A stretch of DNA of 64,000 nt, from the NCBI GenBank assembly GCA_015501605.1, contig JADNRZ010000022.1, positions 248,001 to 312,000 on the forward strand. Reading direction: 5' to 3'. The stretch's first letter is position 1. Each line of letters opens with the position of its first letter. The translations under genes and the position numbers were made by a program. Below are positions 36,622 to 47,035 of the stretch, piece after piece. Under the pieces are notes generated by a model. That model made no database searches and was not told the DNA's origin. It was given only the letters and a program-made list of their open reading frames with translations. This stretch comes from Panaeolus papilionaceus. Taxonomy: Eukaryota; Basidiomycota; Agaricomycetes; Agaricales.

Positions 36622-36978
36622 CTTGCCATGACCTATCATTCGCAAACAGACAGTCGCACTTTCGTTACTAGTAGTATACCCATACAGTCTTTACCGTTTT
36701 ATCTTGTTCACGGACATAGATGGACAATATAGCAGTAGTTTAGTTTATCTCTCGGGTTTTAAGCATGTACTATATATATAATACTATATCATTCACAAGC
36801 TCTACTTGAAGGACGGTGTGGGAACAGGAGTATCAGCTGCTTCCACCCTCCGGTCATAAGTACATTTTAATTCCGGCCATCATCACCACTTTAACTCAGC
36901 GCTGACGACTTTATTAATATCAACCTACTCATGTATTAACTAACTTCCAGACCACTTCTATACAATAAACCCCTCAGC
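36622..36978. other. Tandem spacer
   Basis: 357 bases between a stop and the next start on the same strand. It carries an AT-rich TACTATATATATAATACTATATC stretch near 36766-36788, probably 3' untranslated DNA, then the promoter of the oxidoreductase gene. Nothing else is visible. Confidence 0.35.
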
Positions 36979-38624
36979 ATGTCGACAGAAATAAATACTG
37001 GAGAACATTTCCCATTCAACTCAATTCGTGCATGGCCCTCTGGGCGTATAATTCACAACCGGCTCGTAAAGGTGTGCAAGGCTCAGCTTTCCATGAATAC
37101 CACAATAGTTGCTTCATTCTAAACACAAAGGTATAGGTCGCTTTATATGAGCACTTGGCGTCATTTCTAGGTGGCCCACCAAACGAAAGGCATCTAAACC
37201 TGTACGCGGAATGGGGGAAACACAATTGGGGCATCATCCTAACAGGCAACGTCCAGGTTTCCTCGGACCACCTGTCTCTTGGACGCGACCTTGTCATCCC
37301 GCAAACGTTTACGAACGAGACTTTACTTCCGTTTAGACGCCTGGCGAACGTTATGCATGGGCTACCTGCAGATACATCCCGGTCAGACGCCGAGGAAGGG
37401 ATAAATCAAACTCTCGCTCTCATGCAGCTCAGCCACGCAGGGCGCCAGTCCTCTAATTTTATCGGCGGCCGTCCGCCTTTCAGGGCACCTTTGGCACCGA
37501 GTGCTGTTCGAGTTGGGACCAACGCGGACAAGGGACTCATAGCAAGCCTAATCCACAAGATTGCATTCCAAGTACCGCGTGCAATGTCGCTGGAGGACAT
37601 TCACGAGGTTATCTCGAAATTTGCACGCGGAGCCGAATTTGCTTGTCGTGCTGGGTTTGACGGCGTTCAGCTACATGTAGCCCACGGATGTGAGTATTTC
37701 ATGGAACCTCCGATATCCGTGCATTTGAGTGCTAACGCAGGCTTCGACTAGACTTATTATCACAATTCCTTTCTCCCAAGGTCTGTACCCATTTACACGA
37801 TTAATCTTCGAACACGTCCTCACACCCTACTGCATTAGTCGAATCAGAGAACAGAGCTAGAAGGCTTTCCTCTAGAAGATGCACTGGAGCTCATCCGTCT
37901 CATCGTTACGTTTATTCGCGATAAACTACCGCGGCACTTTGTCGTCAGCATCAAGTTAAACGCAGCAGACTATATCCTCGATCGTAAAGACGCAGAATCA
38001 CTTACAGCCAACGAAGAACGAGGCCTCGAACATCTACTAGATATTGCTCGTTGGGGCATGGTCGACGTCATCGAAATAAGTGGCGGAGACTACGAGAAAG
38101 TGGACTTCATGAGCACTGCACCTTCTTTGCAAGGCCCTCGACAAGCGTTTTTTTCGCGTTTCTCCACTCAAGCACATCGCTCTCTGCAAAAGCTTAAGGA
38201 AGCAACCGGAAAACCAGTACCCCTTCTCCTGCTAACGGGCGGCCTACGGACACCCGGTCTCATCTGTTCAGCGCTAGAAAATTCTAGTGCAGATTTACTC
38301 GGCATTGGAAGGGGATCAATAGCCTGTCCTAACCTGCCCCGTCTCCTCGAAGCCAGACTGAAGGAAAGAGATAAATGGGTTGACGTGCCCTTCAGCCCAG
38401 AGCCTTCTCTTCCTAATCCTGCAATCCTAGAAGTCCCGCCTCTTCGATGGTTATGGAACTGTGTACCCAAGGTCTCGCTGATAGGTGCAGGCGTTGAAAT
38501 GGCATGGTATGGCGTGACGATCAAGAACATAACAGATGCTGCAGCAAATGGCACTTTAGAAAACTATGAACCTGATTATAATTTAGCAGGCCTATCTGCG
38601 ATCATAAAAATGTGGTTCGGTTAA
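36979..38624 (+). CDS. NADH:flavin oxidoreductase, old yellow enzyme family
   Basis: Four exons: 36979-37071, 37137-37689, 37752-37780 (29 bases), 37839-38624; 486 aa. FMN-barrel motifs: SGRIIHNRLVK at the start of the barrel, GIILTGNVQVSSDH, LMQLSHAGRQS, and the active-site block GVQLHVAHGYLLSQFLSP with the His-x-x-His pair. Later come VVSIKLNAADY, VIEISGG, LLLTGGLRT and LLGIGRGSIACPNLP, the FMN-phosphate site. The family reduces activated C=C bonds with NAD(P)H. The true substrate cannot be read from sequence; this member is of the longer fungal type, with a roughly 100-residue C-terminal extension ending in a hydrophobic part (VSLIGAGVEMAWYGVTI) that may touch membranes. Ends 90 bases before the convergent SCOT gene. 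Confidence 0.9.
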
Positions 38625-38714
38625 TATATATATATTCCAAATTCGTATCAAATAATTTTACATAGATTGGCTGGTATAAAGGCTTATAAAAAGTCCATGT
38701 AGAGGGCACGTCCT

Positions 38715-40785
38715 TTAGAAAGTGCCTAGGTTGCTGCGTACGGTGAAATCAGCGTCGGTTTTGGCCTTGACTTCATCGAGAGTGACACCCTCGGCAATGT
38801 CAACGAGTTCCATAGTACCAGACGCACGGTTGACCTCGAATGCAGCGAGCTCAGTGATGATGGTGCTGACTGTGCGAGCACCAGTGAGAGGAAGAGAGCA
38901 TTGCTTCAAAATCTTTGACTTTCCGTTCTTTGAGCAGTGCTCCATGACGGCGATAACCTTGGTCTTTTCGGGGTTAGAGACGAGGTCCATAGCACCGCCA
39001 ATGCCCTTGAGAAGTTTTCCTGGGATCATAAAGTTGGCAATGTCTCCTGCCTGTGAAACTTCCATAGCCTTAACAGAGTAAAGCTGTTAGCATGGTGAAC
39101 AGTAATCCAGCGAAAATCATGACGTACACCGAGGATAGAAACGTCGACATGTCCTCCACGAATCATGGCGAATGATTCACTCGAATCTGACAAAGTAGTC
39201 AGGGCGAAAGTCGAGAGCGGTTGAAACCTAGGGCTTACCGAATACAGAGGCACCAGGGAGAAGAGTAACGGTTTCCTTTCCAGCATTAATAAGATCGCTA
39301 CAGTGGATGCGATTCAGAATTTATGCAGACTGAGGGAAAACGGACAACTTACGCGTCCAGTTGCTTCTGCGTTGGGTAAGGACCCATGCCCAAAATACCG
39401 TTTTCACTCTGCAACCAGACCTTGACACCAGGTGCAAGATATTCTGGTACCAAGGTTGGCATACCGATACCGAGGTTGACGTAGAAGCCATCCTTGATTT
39501 CCCGTGCGGCGCGGCGAGCAATGCGGTGTCGAAGGGCAACTGCAGCAGCTTTTTCAGGCGACAATGGTGCCTCATCGGTCTTGGTATCGTCCTTCCTGAG
39601 GGTAACGATTTCGATTTTCTTTTCAGCAGTTGCGGGGACGATTCGGTCGACATAGATTCCGGGAAGGTGGATGGCATTCGGGGAGATTTCGCCAGCCGGG
39701 ACGATGTGTTCAGCCTGTAAAGCGATTAAAAGATTGACTTAGGGCACATGAAATAAAACGCACTTCGACGATCGTTAGTTTCGCGTTTTTAGCCATGACG
39801 GTGTTGAAGTTGTTTGACGCGTATCTAGACGGTTTCGAATTAAACACTAATCAGGGGGATACACCAAAACCACATACCGGAACACACAGTTTCCGACCTC
39901 GTCAACTTTCCAAGCCCGAATAAAAGCAACATCTCCAGGGAGGGCAGTCTCCAAAATGTATCTCTTGCCGTTAATCTCTCTACCTTCCTTGGGAATACCT
40001 TGAATGGCAATACCGTTCTCTGCACCACCATCATTGTATCTCTGGGGAATAGAACCGTCTTCAACAGCAGTGTTTGCTCCAGTTGGGGTGAAGAAGGCTG
40101 GAATACCGGCTGCATGAGCTCTGAGACGCTCAGCCAAAGTTCCCTGAGGAACCAGTTCCAAGGTAATTTGGCCTTTCAAGAATCGAGACTCGAAGTTTTT
40201 ATTGCTGTTGAAATAATGAGGATATACAGCGAGTAGGTGGATAGATAATGACCAACCTTCCAGGGTACGAGGCAATAATCTTGCCCAATTGGTTGGTGTT
40301 TATCAATTTATCTATTACACGACCGAATTAATGGTGCTGAGAGTACGATAACCTAAAAACGAATACTGACCAAGACCCGAATCTCCTCCTCCTGAATTGT
40401 TTGATACACCAACGAGATCCTTGACGTCTTTCCGCTTGGCGATTGCGCCAATGAGGGTATCTGGATCCGGTTTGAACAAACTGCAAGGTCCGATGGAGTT
40501 CCAACATACCTGGGATACCTGCCCATCCGAAGCCTAACGCCGCTCGTTGTCAGCAGCAACATTCGAACAAGCCACTAGGACGAACGCACCTCCACACAAG
40601 AGAACGGAACCAGACTTGATGTCTTGAACTGCTTCATCGGCTGAGCCCCAGACCTTGCCCTTGGGTATCTCAGTGGGTATACTGTAAAACCTGCGGTTCG
40701 AAGGTGCTACGAGAATAACGCCTAGTCGAGATGAAGTGGTGGCGATGTTGGCTTTCGCCCTGTAGACATGGGTAACTCGGAACAT
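38715..40785 (-). CDS. OXCT1: Succinyl-CoA:3-ketoacid CoA transferase, mitochondrial
   Basis: Ten exons: 40785-40590, 40533-40510 (24 bases), 40460-40371, 40311-40257, 40204-39878, 39824-39764, 39714-39353, 39297-39239, 39186-39128, 39068-38715; 528 aa. An Arg/Ser-rich presequence precedes the A domain ([49 protein letters not shown]) and the B domain ([17 protein letters not shown], the active-site glutamate in [14 protein letters not shown], and [22 protein letters not shown]). The enzyme moves CoA from succinyl-CoA to acetoacetate in the mitochondrial matrix. In fungi related enzymes also act in acetate or propionate CoA transfer, so the donor may differ. ATG 40785 gives a good presequence; in-frame sequence upstream has no ATG. 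Confidence 0.94.
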
Positions 40786-41574
40786 GGTGATTGAAAAGCA
40801 AGGCTTATGGACCCAGCGGGTGTGGGTTGTAGGACAAGTAGATGAGAGAAAGAACAACCATGCCGGGCATTGATGGGTTCATATATACTGTGGAAGATCC
40901 AGGGAACTAAAGTCAGAGTCGGCAATGCGTTTGAATTGATCACGCGAACAAACAAGACACTTGTACCGCGGACCATACCCAGTTACTATCTAACCATGTA
41001 ATCTCCGTTGTTACTAACCGAACTTGAGCTTGTATGTCATGAAATTAGAAAATATGAGGAAAATTCAAAGGTAAAATCGGAATAAAGAAAAAATATTGAA
41101 TTTGAAGTTTCGAATGTGTTCGACGATGAGCTCAAATTATAGATACACGGAAGATAATAATAAAAATCATTCAAAGGGTCTTCTCACAAAATGTTATCCC
41201 TTTCACATGCACGGATAAACAGCAAGTCGCAACAATGACATGCGACTAGTCTTCTGGTGCAAGCGCCCCGCACTCGAACGGCTCTGGAGGTGGTGCAAGA
41301 TAAGGTATGTAGTAACTCGAGCTGTCCACTTCGAATTCCGAGAACCAATTAAAGTGCAATGAGTGGAGAAAAGCCAATGAGATCAACGCGGCCTTGTCTA
41401 ATCTTCATCCGAGCCCGTGTTGTTTTGTCATGGTGGGACAACCAGAACAGTGACAGCAACGACAAATAACGCGTCAACATCGCCGAACAATTCAGTCAAG
41501 TCTTTCCCTACAACATCCACCTAATTGAACCTCCGCCACGACTTCAAAACTTGTCATTTTTATTCACTCACATC
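40786..41574. promoter_or_regulatory. Divergent spacer between SCOT and HAT1
   Basis: 789 bases between two divergent starts, AT-rich around 41030-41170. No coding sequence is supported. Core promoter elements of both genes must lie here, but none is distinctive. Confidence 0.35.
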
Positions 41575-43373
41575 ATGGCTGAATGGACAGCAGACTCGAA
41601 TGAGGCCGTAACTCTTTCCCTGGGTATGTCATCATTAATGGTCGACCTGTGAAAGTACTCAACAAAGTGATCTACACATAGTACGCGCCGAAAAGGACCG
41701 GGGAGTACTTGGGGATGAGGAGGCAGAAGCTTACCAGGAATTTCACCCTCCATTCACATATCCTGTAAGATAAGACGCACACCTTATCCTTGATTACGTC
41801 TCACTAACATTTGTGCAGATATACGGAGAAGATGAAAAGATTTATGGCTACCAAGACCTAGTCATTGATGTGAGTTAGCTCAGTGACACAGAGTACGAAA
41901 CAAGACCATTGAAATGCCTTTAGCTGAGATTCACTTCCGGATCCCTTCACCAATATCTATCTGTAAATTATTCCAAAAAGCTCGAATCGACATCAACAGT
42001 GGATGATGTAGAAGGAACTCTGGCCAAATTCATCCCACCAGGTAAGTGGCTCTGTATATACCCTCGTGAAGGTGTTCCCAAGTGTCATTTTAAACGCCAG
42101 GATATATCAAAGATGAGGAGGCTTTCGTGAAGCTTGTCGAGGAAGAGGCAGAGAACTTCAAACCAATGGGACAATTGATTGCTTCTTATACAAGACCTGC
42201 TCCTAACGCTTCCACGAAGGGCAAGGGCAAGAGCACTGCTGCGGCAGATCCCCAAGCTCAAGATGTTATCGAATACGAAGTTTACCATGTAAGATACATT
42301 ATCCGCTGCTTCATTGTACCCTTAGCTGAACAACATGACTATAGACGACCTGGGATACGCCAGGTTTCCGTGAATACCACAGGAGGATGCAGTTGTTCAT
42401 CTTGCTCTATATCGAAGGAGGGTCCTACATTAATGAGGACGAGGATACCTGGGAGTTTGTTATTCTGTAAGTTTGAAGGTATGTATTCAGCTGTGTTGCC
42501 TAATCCCCAAGCATAGCTTCGAAAAGCGAAAGCGTGCCGATCCATCGCAAGGCGTGTCCTACCACTTCGTTGGCTATTCATCTCTTTATCCATTCTACCA
42601 CTTCCCAGAGAAAGTTCGCCTGAGGCTCAGGTACGCCAGGATTTTTAACCACCAGATACATTTTTCACTCAAAACAACTTAAGTCAATTCGTCATTCTCT
42701 CTCCCTTCCAGCGTTATGGACACGGTTCTGAACTTTACAGAGCGACCTATCAATATATAATGCAAAACCCAAATATTGCAGAATTGACAGTGGAAGACCC
42801 TGCTGAGGCCTTCGAAGATCTCAGGGACAAAAATGACCTAAAGATGCTCTTCAATCATGAACAATTCATGAAGGAGGCATTTGGGCAAGAGTCTTATGGG
42901 GGTGGACGTGTCGGAGGCGTTGGCAGGGCAGGAAAGAGTGGTAGGGGAGGGGAGACTGCGAAGGCTAAGGGTAAGCTAGGCCCTCCTGTGGATAAGATGT
43001 GGGCAGAGCGATGGAGAAAGGATTTGAAGATTGCTCAGGTGTGTTTTTTGCACTCTTTTCCGATAACATACTGAAATATCTTCGATCAAACAGAGACAAT
43101 TCCAGCGCTTGATGGAAATGTTGATTCTATCTCGGTTGGACCCAAACGATACAGCCGCTTCAAGGGCCTACCGCCTCCAAGTCAAGGAGCGTCTTTACCG
43201 GTTTAACTTTGTAAGACACAGTGATTTCTATTCTCAGCAGCTTTACTAACTCATCTCACCAGGAAATTCTTGCGCAGTTAGAGAAGGAGGAAAGACACGA
43301 CAAACTAGAGGAAACCTTCCAAAGCGTGCGCGAAGACTATCAAAGAATTCTAGCACTTGCTGAGCGCCAATGA
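41575..43373 (+). CDS. HAT1: Histone acetyltransferase type B catalytic subunit Hat1
   Basis: Ten exons: 41575-41623, 41682-41764, 41819-41869, 41924-42041, 42101-42288, 42345-42466, 42517-42630, 42684-43038, 43094-43210, 43263-43373; 435 aa. N-terminal Hat1 region: HPPFTYPIYGEDEKIYGY and LRFTSGSLHQYLSV. GNAT core: FREYHRRMQLFILLYIEGG, WEFVILFEKRKR, YHFVGYSSLYPFYHFPEK, and the acetyl-CoA loop LSPFQRYGHGSELYRA (Q-R-x-G-x-G). A Gly/Lys/Arg insert lies at about 312-340. The C-terminal helical part carries QFQRLMEMLILSRLDPND. Hat1 acetylates new histone H4 on Lys5 and Lys12 before nuclear deposition, with an Rbap48-type partner that is not in this window. Confidence 0.95.
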
Positions 43374-43538
43374 GTGCCGTCTGTTATCTGTTTAATTTAT
43401 CATGCTATGAACTTTTTCAAAATCCAAACCCAAGAAAATATGTTGTCCCAATTATTGTACATGATACCCAAATCCCAATCCCAAAATTGAAACAAAGTAA
43501 AAAATGTGCTTAATATCCCTTTTTTGCTCTCCTTTCTT

Positions 43539-44324
43539 TCACAACTCCCCAACCAATGTAGAGGCATCGCCGACATCATTGTTACCCTCCCCATCTGCTT
43601 CACCACCCTCATTGCCCTCACCTTGCGGTTCTCCGTCGTGCAGACTTTCTTCAACGAATCCACCGCCGTACTTCCTCCTTCTCTTGATTTCCATCACCAC
43701 GAATGTGAGAATGACCAAGTCTATGTCTACTGAGCACGGTTGGACCCTCAACACCTCCTTATTCTGCCCAGCAAAGAACCCCTCTGAACTTATCACGTTC
43801 ATCGAACATGCGACCTCGGCTCTTGTGCCTGTCTGGGTCAGCTGTATGGGGCGGTAAGGTGAGCAGAAATGGAATATAGTAAAAAGTCTTGCTTACCATG
43901 CATCCGTGCTCCTTCATCATTTTCCAGCGATATTCGATGGCATCATCTCCTACAAAATAGCGGGACCTTTCCATGCATTGTCAGTTGAGTTTAACTAGCT
44001 AGCTGTCAACGGAACGACGACTCACGGGCTAAATTTATGGCGCTTATAAAGGTACTGCACGGCCTTGAGTCCAACTCCAGTCTTACCCATCCTCTGTCCA
44101 GCTCCCTCAAAAAGGGGACTTCGAATGACCGCAGGCGTATCCCAGTTTTTCCATTCTATTTCAGCAATGAGCGTGTCGATGGTCGATTCGAAGGAGGGCC
44201 GCAGAATAAGCGTGACTCTCGGTCCTTTCTTGCTAACCAACGTTCTGATGCGGTAGTGAGGCACTCCATTTGCTGAAAAGAGGGTGGTGTATTCGATGTC
44301 GTTGGGGACGAAATAAAAGTCCAT
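43539..44324 (-). CDS. DUF6593-domain protein
   Basis: Three exons: 44324-44026, 43966-43897, 43841-43539; 223 aa. The domain spans most of the protein: MDFYFVPNDIEYTTLFSANG, VPHYRIRTLV, AEIEWKNWDTPAVI, SRYFVGDDAIEYRWK, GCMLTQTGTRAEVACS and DIDLVILTFVVMEIKRRRK, the usual end of DUF6593. A Gly/Glu-rich tail of about 40 residues follows. The family is widespread in mushrooms and without known activity. This copy and the one at 1-803 share the fold but little sequence, so they are not recent duplicates. It is convergent with HAT1 (165 bases) and divergent to the GFA gene. Confidence 0.82.
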
Positions 44325-44700
44325 CTAATTTCTGTTCACTGTTCAATGACTCAACTCGGACCTGCTCAGGAGGGAATTCGAAGCGAAAAAAGGGATTGAG
44401 GACAGCGGCGAATTCGAAAGCAAACTTGAAAGTGTGTCTTCTTGCATGGTAGCTATATGTTAAGATCCGTGAATTTATGAAACTTGGGTAAATGTTCGTT
44501 AGTTTGAATCATATCGTCCTGCTTTTCTCGTCTGGTATAAAAAAAAGTAATACTTGAAAAGCCCCTATTTGAGTCCCAATGACGTCAACTCCTGTTCATA
44601 TCAAACTCCCCCAATATAACGGCGCTCTGGAGTCTTGTTTTCTACACCACCTCCTCTCTGAACTATCACATACAGTGATTTCACTTGATATTAACGCAGA
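44325..44700. promoter_or_regulatory. Divergent spacer between DUF6593 and GFA genes
   Basis: 376 bases between divergent starts. A palindromic TGACGTCA lies near 44580-44587, the site type bound by CREB/ATF-like bZIP factors. No gene is seen. Confidence 0.45.
44580..44587. promoter_or_regulatory. CRE-like palindrome TGACGTCA
   Basis: A perfect 8-base palindrome, TGACGTCA, 114 bases before the GFA start and in the shared divergent promoter. Fungal bZIP factors of the ATF/CREB and Atf1 type bind this core, often under stress. A perfect 8-mer can occur by chance in a 64-kb window, so the evidence is position plus sequence only. Confidence 0.4.
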
Positions 44701-45237
44701 ATGCCAACCTATCCCGGCTCTTGCTACTGCAATTCAGTGCAATACGAGGTAAACCTGAATTCTCCAGACGATGCTCGTACCAGCGTCTGTCACTGCCAAA
44801 ACTGCCGAGTACGGCCTAAGTTAAATCTACATTGAATATCGACTATTTAATGACACACTTCCCGGAAATTCACTGGATCTCCTTTCGGCACAACTACCAA
44901 AGTCCCGCCAGGAAGCCTACAATTCAAAATGGACTCTACTCTGAAAACACACGTCAGTGATAACGGTGGTACAGCCCTGACGCGTCAATTTTGTGCTGAG
45001 TGTGGCAGTGGGATTGTTGAGTGGGGCGAGAGCGCAGGAGAGACGAGGTATGTGTTTTATGGGACGCTGGGTGAGGAAGGCCAGAAAGATCTGGGGTGTA
45101 AAGGAGAGTTCTTCTGTAGTCAAAGAAGGGAGTGGTTACCTGAAATACCAAGTATGTTATAGCGTGTCTTTCATCGTTTCTGGTTCTGTACTAATGAGGT
45201 TGTAGATGTCTTCCACAAGCAACAAATCAAGCAATAG
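44701..45237 (+). CDS. GFA/CENP-V family zinc protein; intron with faulty acceptor
   Basis: Exons 44701-44808, 44866-45151 and 45206-45237 give 141 aa. Zinc ligands of the family are all present: GSCYCNSVQYE, CHCQNCRKFTGSPFG and FCAECGSGI, as in glutathione-dependent formaldehyde-activating enzyme (GFA) folds. The family includes many mushroom proteins of unknown substrate, so formaldehyde chemistry should not be assumed. The first intron (44809-44865) starts GTACGG but ends in CCCGG where CCCAG is expected; joining at that point restores the conserved NCRKFTG exactly, and no nearby AG keeps the frame. Either the intron uses a rare GG acceptor, the base is an error, or the allele is damaged. 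Confidence 0.75.
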
Positions 45238-45562
45238 CGCATCTTTCCAAGTTGTTAAATGTCAATTCGCCTCGATCGTCAGCAAAGGAAAATGTAGTTC
45301 TCTCATATGTACTGACAGAGAAGCCACATATACAAAATAAATAAACATTATTGATAGTCAATGACTCCGACATTTGAATTTGAAAAGAAGGGAAGCTTAA
45401 GACAAGAAGAAAGGAGAGTAGGCGCTTGGACCGCGACTGATCATGAGCGGAAGATGCCGAGGATGGATCACCAGCTAATTACAGTCGCCAATGTTTCTTC
45501 ACCCTTCGTCCATGAATTAAACACCTCAATTTCAAAGTACACGAAGCTGCGATTCCTCAGCA
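45238..45562. other. Tandem spacer
   Basis: 325 bases between the GFA stop and the HIT-finger start on the same strand. A plus-strand frame opens at 45361 but shows no family feature. Nothing else is visible. Confidence 0.3.
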
Positions 45563-46421
45563 ATGCCACCAAAGAGCAAGGTGGCGAATAATTGCCAAAT
45601 CTGTCAGGAACAGCCCTCGAAGTACAAGTGCTCGCAATGCCTGGTTCCATAGTACGTTTGACTATGCTCTTCTGAGTTCGTGTTGCTCATTGTTATAGCT
45701 GTTCTCTAGGATGCTATAAGAAACATAAAGGTTTAATAAATCCCTCCTAATATGCATTCTATATCTGAAGATGCTCTTTAGAAATCCCATGTACCAAAGA
45801 TGCTTCCAACGAAATTGCGATGCCTGCATTGCAAGCAGACACTTATAGTACATCTGAAAAAGCGCCAGGTAACCCTAAATATAATCCTCCGTGGACTGCA
45901 GGCAGCTTAACATATCAAATTCAGACTCAAATCAACCCTTGCCTGGGTCATCTGCAAAGAAGCCAGAAACCCTGGAAGATCCTGTCCTTCTCCGCCCACT
46001 GACAACTTTAAACTGGCCGTACGTGCCAGAAGAGTCTGCCTATCCGGATCCGTTGAAACGCGATGATCCCAAGATGCTGCAAACCCATCAGTACGAGGCG
46101 ATTGGCGAGTCCGCTTCTAACACCTATGATCACTCATTTTCTGACCAATCTTCAACAGCGTCTTCTGCCGCAATAAGAAAGGTGCTCGTGGAAAACCCCA
46201 AACTACCAGACCTCTTGACAGAGATCGACAAATTAAGAGGGCAGGACCGTGAGCATGCGCTACAGCGCGCTCTAGGTGTTACTCCAGCTGATATCACTGA
46301 TCGGGCTGAGAGTGTGCAAGTTGGTGAAGATGTTTTGGCATTGAGGGCATTGGCAGAAGCGGTTGAAGTTGCTGTTCGTGGTGGAAATCAATCTGTGCTA
46401 GGGTTGGACTGGGGAGAGTAG
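45563..46421 (+). CDS. HIT-type zinc finger protein, ZNHIT3/Hit1-like
   Basis: Four exons: 45563-45651, 45699-45730, 45782-45868, 45925-46421; 234 aa. The zf-HIT finger fills residues 9-45: CQICQEQPSKYKCSQC, then YCSLGCYKKHKEIPC across two introns. The C-terminal part contains LVENPKLPDLLTEIDKLRG, close to the conserved L-x-x-NPxLRxLLxxID block of ZNHIT3/Hit1, which works in box C/D snoRNP assembly. A linker with LNWPYVPEESAYPDPLK lies between. The last junction was chosen because acceptor 45924 alone joins the zinc finger and the downstream frame. A snoRNP role is inferred from the family. Confidence 0.8.
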
Positions 46422-47035
46422 CGTGCTCTGAATGCCTCTTTTTGGGACTTCAAATCTGCTCTCCTTCACCCCACTGTACCTCGGTGCTAACTCAGACACC
46501 GCCGTCTCCACCTCGTGCCTTCTTCCTCCTTTCTCTACTGGGACACATCCGAGGATATCAAACAAGCACTTACGAGTTGGACACACGCTTCGATTTTCGA
46601 GATTTACCGGGATGCGGCTTTACAGTCGGGCTGTTATCGTAAAGTGTTTGAGTTCCTATCTATGATCGAATTGGAAGAGCCGATGTTCAGCTGGGTCTTG
46701 GTTTCATTAACAGTTCCGAGCATTTTCCAGACTCGAAATTTTTATTTAGTTTATTTTTGGCGAATAATTCCTGAGATGAAGGCTTGAGTCCAGCACTCAG
46801 AACTACCAATCACAACACGTCGGACAAGGACTTGTGTCTCGTTGTTGTCTTGTTGTCAAGACGCAAGCCCAGTTGAAGCTCATTGTCGAACTCAAAGCAC
46901 TGTCTTACAACACGGTATTTCCGCTAAATAAATTTGTTGGCTCTTACATCACCAACATGACTCTGTCAAAGCTGTAATACTAGATATACACACCAAATAC
47001 ATACACTTTTACATGGACAACGGTAGAGATTCGGT
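46422..47035. other. Convergent 3' spacer, 614 bases
   Basis: Lies between the HIT-finger stop and the end of the helicase gene. It contains two overlapping plus-strand frames (about 46432-46787) without recognisable features or splice partners. The middle is rich in direct TTGTTGTCTTGTTGTCAAG-type text. I call no gene. Confidence 0.3.

Noticed and set aside
23552..40785. BCKDHB, MTHFR and SCOT as a metabolic gene cluster
   Set aside because: They are dispersed, on differing promoters, with unrelated genes between. All are standard core metabolism in fungi.
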